Shown piece after piece: positions 10,744 through 21,300 of a stretch of DNA of 64,000 nt. This DNA is from Lojkania enalia (Eukaryota; Ascomycota; Dothideomycetes; Pleosporales). The stretch spans positions 20,055-84,054 of the forward strand of contig ML986754.1 in NCBI GenBank assembly GCA_010094045.1, in the 5' to 3' direction. Below the pieces are notes generated by a model, which did not search any database, had not been told where the DNA came from, and saw only the letters and a list, made by a program, of their open reading frames with translations. Each line of letters opens with the position of its first letter. The stretch's first letter is position 1. The translations under genes and the position numbers were made by a program.

Positions 10744-12614
10744 ACGTACAGTATAAGCGAGCTGATCACCTAAGCGAGCTGATTATAATGCTAAAACCAC
10801 ACTAAAATCGCGACTACTTTTCGCAAAATATTATACTTTCTTACATTCTATTATACTATATAGTATAGTAGCCTATTCTTCTATATCTATAGCATTATTT
10901 TTACACGTCCGTGAGTTATGTTTAACCTTACTGTACTACCTACAGCACTTTTAAATCGGCTAGTCTCTATCAACGCGCGCCTTCTTCCTACCCTTCTTTC
11001 TATCAGTACAAGCGCTAAACTCTTTTAGAGTAGTTAATTAAGCGCCTTCTTCAATTATTAGGTTGCCTTTCTTCTATATACGCTTTCTTTTATGCGATTA
11101 ATATTATATAGCGGCCTTATTAGCTGCTTAAAGCTTAGCAACCTAAGCGTGTAATAGTACGTTTTTATATATTATATATACAGTACTCTTTATAAACTGT
11201 TTAAACGCCTCTACTATTAAAATAGGTGAGCTATCTAGGTGCTTTTAAACTCTTAATCGAATATATATAGATTAAGACCTAAATTTAATAGGATTACTTA
11301 GTATTTTTAACTCCTAAGAGGTATTTTTAACTATAGAAGGTATTAGCGTACGCAGTTAAACTTTAAGCTTTAATAGTACTATATCTAGGTCGAATAGAAC
11401 TAAGCTAGCGCCTTAAAAGCTACTTAAGATATTACTCTTTATAATTGCTGCGTTAAAAGCTACTTTAAAGTAGGGTAAGAACTTAATTTTCGTAATGTAG
11501 TTAATATAACTGTATATTAGCTACTCGACTTAGCGCCCGTATACAGTCTTTAAAGGCGAGAAACAACCTATATTTAGTAGCTATAGCAGGTGCGACGAAT
11601 ATAGAGGTATATAGAGAGTAATAATATTCTTTTCCTCGCAGAGCTGCCTAAATTTAAGCGAGTTGTAGCTCTTATAGCTATCGAGAATTAGCAATTAATG
11701 CATATTAATAGTACAATCCTTTATATACGCGTTAAAGTACTTTAACTACTTAATACTAATATTATTTATCGTCCAGCCGTTATTAGTAACCTATATAGCC
11801 TAGGTTAGTAGAATATTATCTTCTTTATACTATATAGAGAGGTGGTAGATACCTGTAAAGATAATAAAAGGTAGTATTACCTATCCTATTATATTAATAC
11901 CCTAGATAACTGTAGTCTACTTATAATTATCTAGCTGGAGCTGCTTTAGTTAATTCTATCTCTTAGAGCTAGTAACTACTATTTCTATCGATATTACGCC
12001 TATTATAAAGCCTAATTCGTCGAAGTTGTATATATCTTTATTAATATACTATACTTAGCCTTTATATTCTGTATAAGGTAGAACTAGCCTTCTATAACCT
12101 TAGAATTCTTATATTTAGCTCTTAAATAGTCGTACTTTTAATTAAATTTAACCTTAAGCTCAGGCGTATATTTAATAAAGTTCTCTACCCAGTTCTTTCT
12201 AACCTGGCTAGTAGAGCATGCAGCTAGTAGTAAATTGGCTACATCTTAAATAGTAGTAAGCTGCGGCGGAAATCCTCTTATATTTAGATCTAGTATATAC
12301 TAAACAATTACCCACTCCTTAGTCTTACTAAGCTTTATTAAATTAGGCCGGTAATCGCGTTATAGAGCTATTCCTCGCCTTTATATACTAAGTATACTTT
12401 AGGAGATATTATAGATTAATTTAACGTAATATATAGTTAGTATTACGTCTTATTAAAGAGTTTAAAGTATAAGCTATATTCTAGCTTCTTTTTAAATTAA
12501 TTCTACAGTTGTTAGTTATAGTATAATACTATAAAGTATAATTATCGCGATTTTAGTAGAGTCTTAGCATCATGATTAGCTTGCTTAGGTAATCAGCTCG
12601 CTTGTACTGTACGT
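10744..12614 (-). mobile_element. P1a: full-length P1 pogo-like transposon (1871 bp)
   Basis: Inverted ends ACGTACAGTAT / ATACTGTACGT with TA on each side (10742-10743 and 12615-12616). Each end has two boxes, AAGCGAGCTGATCACCT and AAGCGAGCTGATTATAA, starting at 10755 and 10772. Removing it restores the G3 sequence CTATTATAGCTAG. It keeps clearly more CA and TG (CCACACT, TGCATATTAATAG, GCATGCAG) than its host, so it has suffered less RIP and is probably a later arrival. The transposase runs on the minus strand. Confidence 0.93.
10890..12480 (-). pseudogene. P1a DDE transposase, RIPed
   Basis: Minus-strand pogo/Fot1-like transposase, better preserved than most. Its C-terminal knuckle reads CRxYSKVKHNSRTC near 10895-10945, with Cys, His and Cys still present. 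The catalytic blocks correspond to those described for P1c. The N-terminal CENP-B/Tc5-like helix-turn-helix lies toward 12250. Stops are mostly TAA/TAG from Gln codons. Confidence 0.82.
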
Positions 12615-13104
12615 TATAGCTAGTACTTATCTAGTTAGTAAGTATATAACCCTAAACCTATTAAAATTAATAGAGAACCTAAATATCTTATTAAGGAAAT
12701 AGAAGATTTTTATTCTAATTAATAAAAACGCTAATATAAATATATATAGTTAAGTAGACTAGCTATTATAATTTAGAATAGTATCTAACTAGTAATTTTT
12801 ACTAAAATAGCTACTATAGAGAGATATTATACTAGAAACCTAAATAAGTAAAACCTAAATAAAATATTATATCTAGATTCTTAATTAGATATTAGAGTTT
12901 AATTAGAGTATATTCTAAAATACTAGTAATAATACTATTACTAGTCCTTAATATAGAACTACTATTAACTACTAGTCGTATTAATACGTAAATAACTAAT
13001 TATACTAATACGTTTATAACCTTAACTAATACTAGTATTAATAACTACTACTTAATTATAAATAACCTAAATATAATATAAAGATCTAACTTATAGAAAC
13101 TTAT

Positions 13105-13121
13105 AATTAAAAGGGGAGTAC
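13105..13121 (+). other. G3a polypurine tract
   Basis: AATTAAAAGGGGAGTAC lies immediately before the 3' LTR. It is the expected site where plus-strand DNA synthesis is primed in reverse transcription. The same place in G3b reads AATTAAGAGGGGGG. Confidence 0.75.
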
Positions 13122-13389
13122 TATTATAGTAATACTATAATACCTCTATACTTAATACTATAATACTTAAACTAGCTATTAGTAATAGTTATTAGCTACT
13201 AGCTAGAATATAACGACTTAATATAACTATAATAGAGGAAGGTTTTGCCGATCTAGCTAACTTATATAATAGTATAGACTTAGTTTCTATAAAAACTTAT
13301 ATAATATTTTAATATTTATATATAATATATACTAATAGAGTTAACTATCTAAAGTACGATTAACTAACTATATATAAGCGTTTATAATA
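13122..13389 (+). repeat. G3a 3' LTR (268 bp)
   Basis: Begins TATTATAG and ends TTTATAATA (RIPed TG...CA). It matches the G3b LTRs at 48855-49157 and 54608-54910, which are 303 bp, so it has lost about 35 bp. Confidence 0.9.
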
Positions 13390-13464
13390 AATATCTATTT
13401 AAAAATTAAATCTATTAAAGTTATATATATAGTTATTTATAATATTATAGTTTTCTTTAATATA

Positions 13465-15315
13465 ATATATTTTATAAGCGAGTTATCTATCTAAATAAGT
13501 TGTCTACTTTTACTAAAAAGTTATACTCTATTTATTTATAATATAATATAGTAACTACCTTAATTTCTATTAATCTATTAAAAAGGTTAGATATTACTAG
13601 CTATTTTAACTATTAATTAAGATTAAATTTAAAACGCATAATATATTATAGCTATTTATAATATTCCCTAAATAATACTTAGAGATTAATATACTAGTAA
13701 ACTTTTATAATATAATTATAAGATTAATTTAAAGAAGCTTATAAAGCTAGAAGAATTAACTATAATATAGTATATACTAGATCTATTATCTTATAGATAC
13801 CCTCCTATAATTAATAGTATACGAGATATAGCTAACTATTTACTTAAAGCTTGCTCTATTAACTAGACTAGTAAAAACTAGCTAATTAATTTTATTAATC
13901 GTATTTCTAAGCTTAAAATATACTTCTATTAAAAATACAACTATTAAAAAGCTCTTTATAAAGATCCTAAAGTTATTAGTAGCTAGTTTAATCTAGTATA
14001 TAATACTAAAGTAAAGTATATAATTACTAATAATAATATCTATAATTCTAATAAGACGAGCTTCTAGATAAGTAATTTATCTACTAGTAAGATAGTTACT
14101 AGTACTAAGCTATTAGCTAGTTAACTAAAATTACTATAGCTAGGTAATTATAAGTAGATAAGAGTTATTTAGACTGTTAGTACTCGCGGTAATACTATCC
14201 TACTATTTATTATCTTTACTAGTAAATAGCACCTCTCTATATAGTATTAGAGTAATAATATACTACCTAAAGAAGTAATTATACTAAGTAATAGTAGATA
14301 GATAAATAATAAGCCTATAATTAAATAGTTAGAGCGTTTTAATTAGTATATAAAATAGTATATAGTAGACGCTTATTATCTACTAGTTAATAATAGTTAT
14401 AAGAGCTATAAGTTTACTAAGTTTTAGTTACTTTATAAAGAGAAGGATATTATTCTATTATATATATTAGTATATTTATTATCTTTATTATAGCTTTTAG
14501 ATATAGGTTACTTCTTATTATTAAAAAAAGTATATAGTTGTAAGATTATAAGCTTATATAAGCTAATATCTACTATATTATAAAGTTTAACTTTCTACTA
14601 ATCTTTTATATAGTATATTAGCGCTCTATTACTAAAGCTAATATATATATAAGTTTTCGAGGTACTAGTCTAATACTATATAATTCTAATATAGTACTAT
14701 TAAAGCTTAATATTAAGCTTTATACTCTATTACTACTACTAGTAGCTAGTTGCTTCTAAGAGTTAAAAATACTAACTAATACTATTAAACTAGAGTCTTA
14801 AATAATACTAATTTAAGATTATATTACTAGATATTAGAATAGTTTATCTACTATAATTACTAATTCTCTTAATTTGCTTATTAAAGGTACTATATAGATA
14901 GTTTACTTATATGTACTATTTTAGCGTTAGATTAGTCAGCTTTAAAAAGTAAATAAGGTTCTATTCTAGTATAAAAAGCGATTAAAAAAAGATTTATAGA
15001 AGTAAGGTAGTTTTATTAAAGTTAAAGCTACTAAGATAACTACTTAAAAGGAGGTAGATAAGTAATTAAGAGATAAAATATATATAGGTAGAAAGGGTAG
15101 AAGAGTAGATATACTATATTAGAAGTACTATAGCTACTATAATAAGTTTAGATATAATACTAGAGCTTATATAATAGTAGATAAATAGTATATCTATCCC
15201 CTATTAAATTATTATAGTAATATCTGCTAGTATTATTATAATATATACTTCTAAATATAGAAATAGCTAATAAGGTAGGCGACTTATTTAGGTAGATAAT
15301 TTACTTATAAAATAT
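13465..15315 (+). mobile_element. P4b: full-length P4 pogo-like transposon (1851 bp)
   Basis: Inverted ends ATATATTTTATAAG / CTTATAAAATATAT, followed inward by two 17-bp-spaced boxes (AAGCGAGTTATCTATCT, then AAATAAGTTGTCTAC). TA precedes the left end; the right flank is TT, which needs a mutation if a TA duplication was made. The plus strand encodes a transposase. Confidence 0.9.
13720..15210 (+). pseudogene. P4b DDE transposase, RIPed
   Basis: Plus-strand transposase remains. The N-terminal HTH region reads ILDLLSYRYPPIINSIRDIA (about 13775-13835), similar to the GFPP segment of CENP-B/Tc5-type DNA-binding domains. The catalytic motifs are YNSNKTSF (near 14045, Asp changed to Asn), LLVNNSYKSY (about 14380-14410, Asp changed to Asn) and LLQLLDIGYF (about 14487-14517, Asp intact). 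A knuckle-like YSYYNKFRYNTRAY, with Cys codons lost, is near 15130-15175. In pogo/Fot1 enzymes the three acidic residues are D, D and D. Confidence 0.85.
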
Positions 15316-15523
15316 ATTTTTATATAAATTTAAACTAGTTTTTAATTACTTTTAAATTTTTATATAAAGTTTTCTAATAATTATTAAATTAATTTAAATA
15401 TATCTTAAATTTAGAAGTATATCTAATAAAGTTTCTAAACTAATATATACTAATCTAGCGTATACTATACTTAATAAGTAAATTATTAGCTATATTTTAT
15501 ATAGTAGCTAAAATAGATATAAA

Positions 15524-15802
15524 TATAATAGCGTAGATAAGATAATAGATCTAAATATAGTATAAATTTACTTAGAGGTATATAGGAGTATATAGGGGTT
15601 TAGAGATCTAGAAATTCTATTAATACCTATAGGCCTTATATAAAAGAATATAGAAAAACTACTAAGCTACTTATAAGGGAGTATATAACTATATATAGAT
15701 AGGAAAAGAGGTAGAGCTAGGGGTAAAATAAGATAAGTAAAAAGCTTTAGGATAAGATTATATATAAAGCTTTTCGTAGAATAATTTCTTCGCATTATTA
15801 TA
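15524..15802 (-). repeat. G1c 3' LTR (279 bp)
   Basis: Same length form as the G1a LTR. The flanking five bases on its outer side are ATAAA (15519-15523); the partner would be beyond 64000. Confidence 0.92.
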
Positions 15803-15818
15803 CTATCCCCTTTCTTAT
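15803..15818 (-). other. G1c polypurine tract
   Basis: Plus strand CTATCCCCTTTCTTAT, i.e. a purine-rich AAGAAAGGGGATAG on the element strand, directly upstream of the 3' LTR. This fixes the element's orientation as minus. Confidence 0.75.
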
Positions 15819-16799
15819 AGGCTAATAGTCGCTATCTATACTAGTTTAAGAGGGAATTAAGGCTATTATAGATGGATTCTAGTATAAAGAAATTTCTTTA
15901 AGAAGATATTTATTAGTAAAAGCTAATATATATAGTTGTTTATAGAAATACGTTTATATATTAGTATAATATTAAGTAAGGTTTTTATAATAAGCGCGAT
16001 TAACCTATATATTAGCTAGTAACTACTATTATAACGGTTTATTAATATTACAATTTTATCGCGTATAGTAATAAGCGTTTACTAGTCTTAATATATTACT
16101 AGATTACTATTAACTAAGCTTCTTTAACTAAATAATAACTTCTACTCTATACGTATTATTATATATCTCTAGAATTATTAATTATTAAATATATTACTAA
16201 TACCTTATAGAAAAAAAAATTAATTAATATACTACTTCGCCCGCCTCTTAGAGCCTCTTTAAAAGCCTTTTAAATTATCTACCTTTAGACTATATGCGTA
16301 CTCGCTAGTAGGTAGTATATAATATTTATCTTTTAGTTCCTAAGATTAAAAAAAATGCAAGTATTATACTATATAAAATAAAAAGTATAACCCCGTATAA
16401 AATATATCTAATATTAGTAGAATACTTACTACTAATACTCTTATAGATTCCCTCCTACTATAAGGAGGAATTTCTAGTCCTCTAGGGCTATCTTAAACTA
16501 TAGATAATAGCCTAATATATAGAGGATAAAAAGGATAAAAAAGTAGTTTTTAAGACTATTTTAAAGTCTACTTACTATCTAGTACTTATAATCTAGGTTG
16601 TAAAGAGTTAAGAAACTAGCCTTTTTATAACTAGTATTTAAATAGCTTTATTCTACTAGAGTATTAAGTTGCTCTATTAGGTTTTAGCTTTTAAAACTCT
16701 AGTATCTAGCTTTTAAACTAATATTACGGCGCTCTTAAGCGGTTAAAAATAAAGTAAAAGAGGTTTAGGAGGAGTTTAAAGGAGAGAAAAAAGAAGAAA

Positions 16800-17979
16800 A
16801 GTAGAAGAGAAGAAGATTAGAGAGGTATCTAACAGCCTAATATTAAACCCTCTAAATACTATAGAAGAGTAATTTCGGGCCTATAATTTAGTTTTTAAAT
16901 CTACTACTTAACTTTTATATATTATTATCTACTAGATAATCTCTATTTTCTATACTATTCTTATATACTTTAATTTATTTAGTTAGAGTTTTTAAGAGTT
17001 CTAGCTAATTTAGATACTTATTATAAAAAGCTTTTAACTTATAAAGTAAACCTATAGAATTTAAGACTTTATATTAGATTAAGTTAGAATTATATTCTAC
17101 CTATTTTACATAGTATTTAAGAGTTTTATAATATAGTTTACTATCTAGTATTTCTTTAACCTCCTACTCTTCTACTCTATTAATAGTAATAGCGGGTAGT
17201 TTTAGAGTATTTTACTTTAGTAGAGGGTTCTAGAAGTTTTTATATAGTAGGTTTAGTACGAAAATATTATATATTCTCAACTCTAGGGGTAGCTATAGGT
17301 AGTATAAGTTTCTAACCTACTCTAGTACTTTAAAAAGGCCTTCCTATTAATTAGATAGCTTTCGGCTTAATTTCTAAATAGTAAAGTTCTTAGTATTTAA
17401 GTAGACTATATTATTAACCTACTAATTAATTAGTTACTAATAATAGTTAATAATAGATTATATATAATCCTAAGCTTTCTTAATATTAACTTTTATAGTT
17501 TTCTAGGTTATATATATATAAATTACTAGAGCTAAAGTATTTTTACAATTTAATTTATCTATTATAATAATAGAATTAATAGAATATTTATAATTCTAAC
17601 TTTAATAGAGTTTAAATCTATATAGGATCTAATATAGAGATATTCTAATAGTTATATAGAGTAGAGTTGTTTATACTCTATTAATTATAGGTAATAGAGA
17701 ATTCTAGTTGTTCTAGTAGAAGGATATAAAAGAGCGTAGTTTCTAATTAATATACTTATTTATAATCTCTATCTATCTATTAGTCTCTTTATAATAAATA
17801 GTAGATAGTTTAATTTTTACGCCTAAAATATAGTAGAATTCGGACTAGAAACTAGATATAAACTAAGGTTCTTAGTTAAAAATAATATTTTAGGCGTATA
17901 ACTAAAACAGTATATCTATTAAATAAGTAATTTAGCTATACTCTATATATTAATTATATAATAGTAGAGAATAGATATA
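16800..17979 (-). pseudogene. G1c chromodomain and integrase C-terminus remains
   Basis: Minus-strand stretch equivalent to 20760-21895 in G1b. It keeps the integrase tail pattern YLNTKNxTxxxLxxKLS (about 17330-17410) and a chromodomain with VKxVEYN near 17088-17110 (from VKWVGY). The P3c insertion at 17980 interrupts the integrase. Confidence 0.8.
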
Positions 17980-18099
17980 ATATATTCTACTATTAAAGCG
18001 GCCAAACTATCGAAGCGGCTATATTTTCTTAGTATAACGAATACTATATACGAAAAGTTAATTTACTTAATACTAATAAAAGATCCTATATATAATATA

Positions 18100-19579
18100 C
18101 TTTTATCTAATTTAGAATTTTCCCTACTATCCTTTTAGCATATACGAGCGTTATGTCTAGTCTTACTACAGTTACTATAGTAGTATTAAGCTAGTTAAGC
18201 CCTTTCTTAAGTATTAGTACTACGAGTCTTTTTAAAGAGCTAAGAGCTTATAAATACTTTAGCAGCTATATATAAAGATCCCTCGCTATATAATACTATA
18301 CTACTATACTAAATATACTTTCTTTTACGCGTTTTATACTTAGTTACTTCTTCTAATTACCTTTTAAACTTAGAGTTATAAGTTTAAAGAAGCGTATTCT
18401 AATATAGTATTAACTTAGCACCTTTTATAAGATGTAAGAATCCTTCTTATACCTCTTTTAATAATCGTATAAAGGACTTTTATATAAGTATTAATTATAA
18501 TCTAAATTTATATATATTACTTAGAGTTTTAAATTACTAAGAATCTTCTTATAGAAGTAGTTCTAGTAGGGTATATAATTATATATTAAGGTAATCTAAT
18601 ATAACCTACGTATTTAAAGGAATAATTTCTATTACCTTAAAGACTTTTTAATAGTTCTTATACGTAAACACGTTAAAAAACGCGTTTTTAAAGGCTGGAA
18701 GGAAGCCTCCTTTATTAATATAGTAGACGGGTTAGTACGCTAAGTTTTATATATACTATAAGTACTTTAGCTTTAATAGTAAGAGGTAAACTATATTTAA
18801 AGGCTAAAGTATATATAATAAATAAGAAAGTATATAAAGTATTAGGATTATTTATATAAAATAGTAATCTTTAAATTCCTAGTTAAGGTAGCTTTTATAG
18901 CTGTCTAAAATAAGTAGTTTATATAATCCTACCTAACGCATCTTTATATACTTATTAAAGTGCTTTAGCTACTTAAGACTAAGTATATTATTTATCCAGC
19001 CGTTCTTAGAAACTGAAATTTTCTAATTGTACGGTATACCTGCTTCTTTATATTATATAGAGATATAGATGCGTTCTTTATAAATAATAAATAGTAGGGT
19101 CGTATACGTAGTAGTATAAATATTCTAGATAACTATAACCTACTTATAATTATCCAGGTATATAAAAGTAGACCTTATATAATATTCTAAACCTATAATA
19201 ACCTTTATAATACTAATAATACCTATCTAAAAGTCTATCTTATTAAAGTTGTAAATATTATTATTATATATACTATATTTTACAATTATATTTTATATAA
19301 GCTTAAACTACGCGTTAATAACCTCTAAATTCTCTTATTTTATTCTTTAATAATTCTTTACTCGATTAAAAGCTATTTTAAGCTTATTTATATACGCTAA
19401 AAATTGTTTAGACTAATTCTTTCTTATAGATATTCTACTACGTATACCTAATAGTTTATCTACTATATCTACTTCTTTATATAGTTAGGGCGTAAATTCT
19501 TATAAATTAAGGTTAAGAATATATTATATAATTATTTATTCTTCGGTTACTATAAACTTCTAGTAATTTAGTTATATAC
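18100..19579 (-). pseudogene. P3c DDE transposase, RIPed and split
   Basis: Minus-strand counterpart of the P3b transposase, collinear over its C-terminal three quarters and interrupted by G1b at 19580. It provides the sequence missing from P3a at the N gap (about 18435-19006). Stops are TAA/TAG-rich. Confidence 0.8.
19575..19579. repeat. Target-site duplication TATAC (left of G1b)
   Basis: TATAC at 19575-19579 is repeated at 26654-26658 on the other side of G1b. The uninterrupted P3 sequence reads GTTATATAnGGGCGAAACG here. A 5-bp duplication is typical of Ty3/gypsy integration. Confidence 0.93.
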
Positions 19580-19839
19580 TATAATAGCGTAGGTAAGATA
19601 ATAGGTCTGAATACGGTATAAATCTACTTAGAGGTATATAGGAGTATGTAGGGGATTAGGGACCTAGGAATTCTATTAACACCTATAGGCCTTATATAAA
19701 AGGATATAGAAAAACTACTAAGCTACTTATAAGGGAGTATACAACTATATACAGATGGGAAAAGGGGTAGAACTGGGGGTAGGATAAGATAAGCGAAAAG
19801 ATAAAGCTTTTTATAGAATAATTTCTTTGTATTATTATA
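19580..19839 (-). repeat. G1b 3' LTR (260 bp)
   Basis: Same length as its partner at 26394-26653. Both lack the 19-bp segment found in the G1a and G1c LTRs, so this was inherited by the inserting copy rather than lost later. Confidence 0.95.
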
Positions 19840-19856
19840 CTACCCCCCTTCTTATA
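19840..19856 (-). other. G1b polypurine tract
   Basis: Plus strand CTACCCCCCTTCTTATA; on the element strand AAGAAGGGGGGTAG directly precedes the 3' LTR. Confidence 0.82.
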
Positions 19857-20849
19857 GGCTGATAGTTCCTATCTATACTAGTTCGGGAGGGAATTAGGGC
19901 TATTATAAATAGGTTCTAGTATAAAGAAATTTCTTTAAAAAGGTATTTACTAATAAGAGCTAATATATATAATTACCTATAGAGATGCGTTTATTAATAT
20001 TATAATTTTATCGTATATAGCAACAAGCGTTTACTAACCTTAGTATATTACCAGGTCGCTGTTAACTAAACTTTCTTAACTAAATAATAACTTCTATACT
20101 ATATATATTATTATATATTTCTAGAACTATTAATTATTAAAGTATTACTAATACCTTATAGAAAAAATTAATTAATATACTACTCTACCCGCCTCTTAAA
20201 ACCTCTTTAGAAGTCTTCTAGGTTATCTACCTTTAAACTATATATATACTCGCCCGCAGGCGGTGTATAATATTTTTCTTTTAGTCCCTAAGATTAAAAA
20301 AATATAAGTATTACACCTCGTAAAATAAAAAGTATAACCCCGTACAAATCGCATCTAATACTAGTAAGATACTTACTATTAACGTACTTATAGATCCTCT
20401 CCTACTATAAAAAGGAGTTTCTAGTCCTCTAGGGCCATCTCGAATTATAGGTAGCAGCCCGATACGTAGGGGATAAGAAGGATAAAAAGGTAGCTTTTAA
20501 GGCTGTTTTAGAGTCCGCTTATAGCCTAGCGCTTATAGCCTAGGTTGTAAGAAGTTAGGAAGATAGCCTTCTTACAGCTAGTATTTAAATAGCTTCGTTC
20601 TACTAGAGTACTAAGTTGCTCTATTAGGTTTTAGCTTTAGAAACTCTAGTATCTAGCCTTTAGGCTAATATCGCGGCGCTCTCAGGCGGCTAAAGATAAG
20701 GTAGAGGAGGTTTAAGAGAAGTCTAGAGGGAAGGAAGAAGAAGGAGGGTAGAGGAGAAGAGGACTAGAGAAATATCCGACAGCCTACTATTAGACCTTCT
20801 AGATTCTATAGAAAAGTAATTTCGGGCCTATACTTTAGTTTTTAAAATC

Positions 20850-21300
20850 TACTACTTAACTTTTATATATTATTATCTACTAGATAATCTATATTCTCTA
20901 TACTATTTTTATATACCTTAATCTATTTAGTTAGAGCTTTTAGGGGTTTTAGACAATTTAGATACTTATTATAAAAAGCTCTTAATTTATAAAGCGAACC
21001 TATAAAGTTTAAGGCTTTATACTAGATTAGATTAGGATTATATCCTACCCATTTTATACAGTATTTAAAGGTCTTATAATATAACTTACTAGCTAGTATT
21101 TCTTTAATCTTCTACTCTTCTACCCTATTAATAGCGATAGCGGGTGGTTTTAGAGCTTCTTATCTAGGTAGAGAGTTTTAGGGGTTTTTATATAGTAGGT
21201 TTAGTACGAAGATATTATATATAATTAATCTTAGGGGTAGTTATAGATAGTATAAGTTTCTAACCTATTCTAGTACTTTAAAAGAACCCTTCTATTAATC
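20850..21300 (-). pseudogene. G1b chromodomain
   Basis: On the minus strand the segment about 20950-21150 reads as a chromodomain: EExKIKEILASKL near 21090-21130, then YCIKWVGYNPNLI at 21025-21065, then a helix-like tail. Trp codons of the first and last strands have become stops. In chromoviruses this C-terminal module is thought to direct integration to heterochromatin by binding methylated histone H3. The integrase GPF-like segment (LPLRLIIYNIF pattern) lies just upstream at 21195-21240. Confidence 0.88.

Larger units (their letters stand above)
9600..13000 (+). pseudogene. G3a integrase and chromodomain remains, split by P1a
   Basis: Read on the plus strand in the same order as G3b. The zinc-binding and catalytic core of the integrase fall in 9600-10450, the C-terminal integrase in 10450-10740, and the chromodomain-like tail (YxKYxVKxTxYYN pattern) at about 12700-12840, after the P1a insertion. 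Stops are mostly TAA/TAG where Gln or Trp is expected. Confidence 0.75.
9551..13389 (+). mobile_element. G3a: 3' part of a Ty3/gypsy chromovirus
   Basis: Two blocks, 9551-10743 and 12615-13389, align in order with 52759-54910 of the complete copy G3b: the end of RNase H, integrase, chromodomain, polypurine tract and 3' LTR. The left part (gag, RT) is missing because P3d abuts at 9550. P1a is inserted at 10744-12614 with TA on both sides. The five bases after the LTR are AATAT (13390-13394); the matching duplication is not in the window. Reading frames are destroyed. Confidence 0.9.
13390..15523 (-). mobile_element. P2e: P2 transposon remnant hosting P4b
   Basis: Two short blocks, 13390-13464 and 15316-15523, align in order with about 39070-39360 of P2b (minus-strand transposase, N-terminal half). 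P4b separates them. G3a abuts the left side and G1c the right, so this P2 copy was hit three times. No frame is usable. Confidence 0.8.

Noticed and set aside
10960..11000. CG-rich patch as a gene promoter (CpG island)
   Set aside because: It lies inside the P1a transposase and recurs in P1b; it is a less mutated coding stretch.
19840..19856. C-rich run as a promoter or G-quadruplex element
   Set aside because: It sits exactly beside the 3' LTR of G1b and recurs at the same place in G1c, so it is the polypurine tract read from the other strand.
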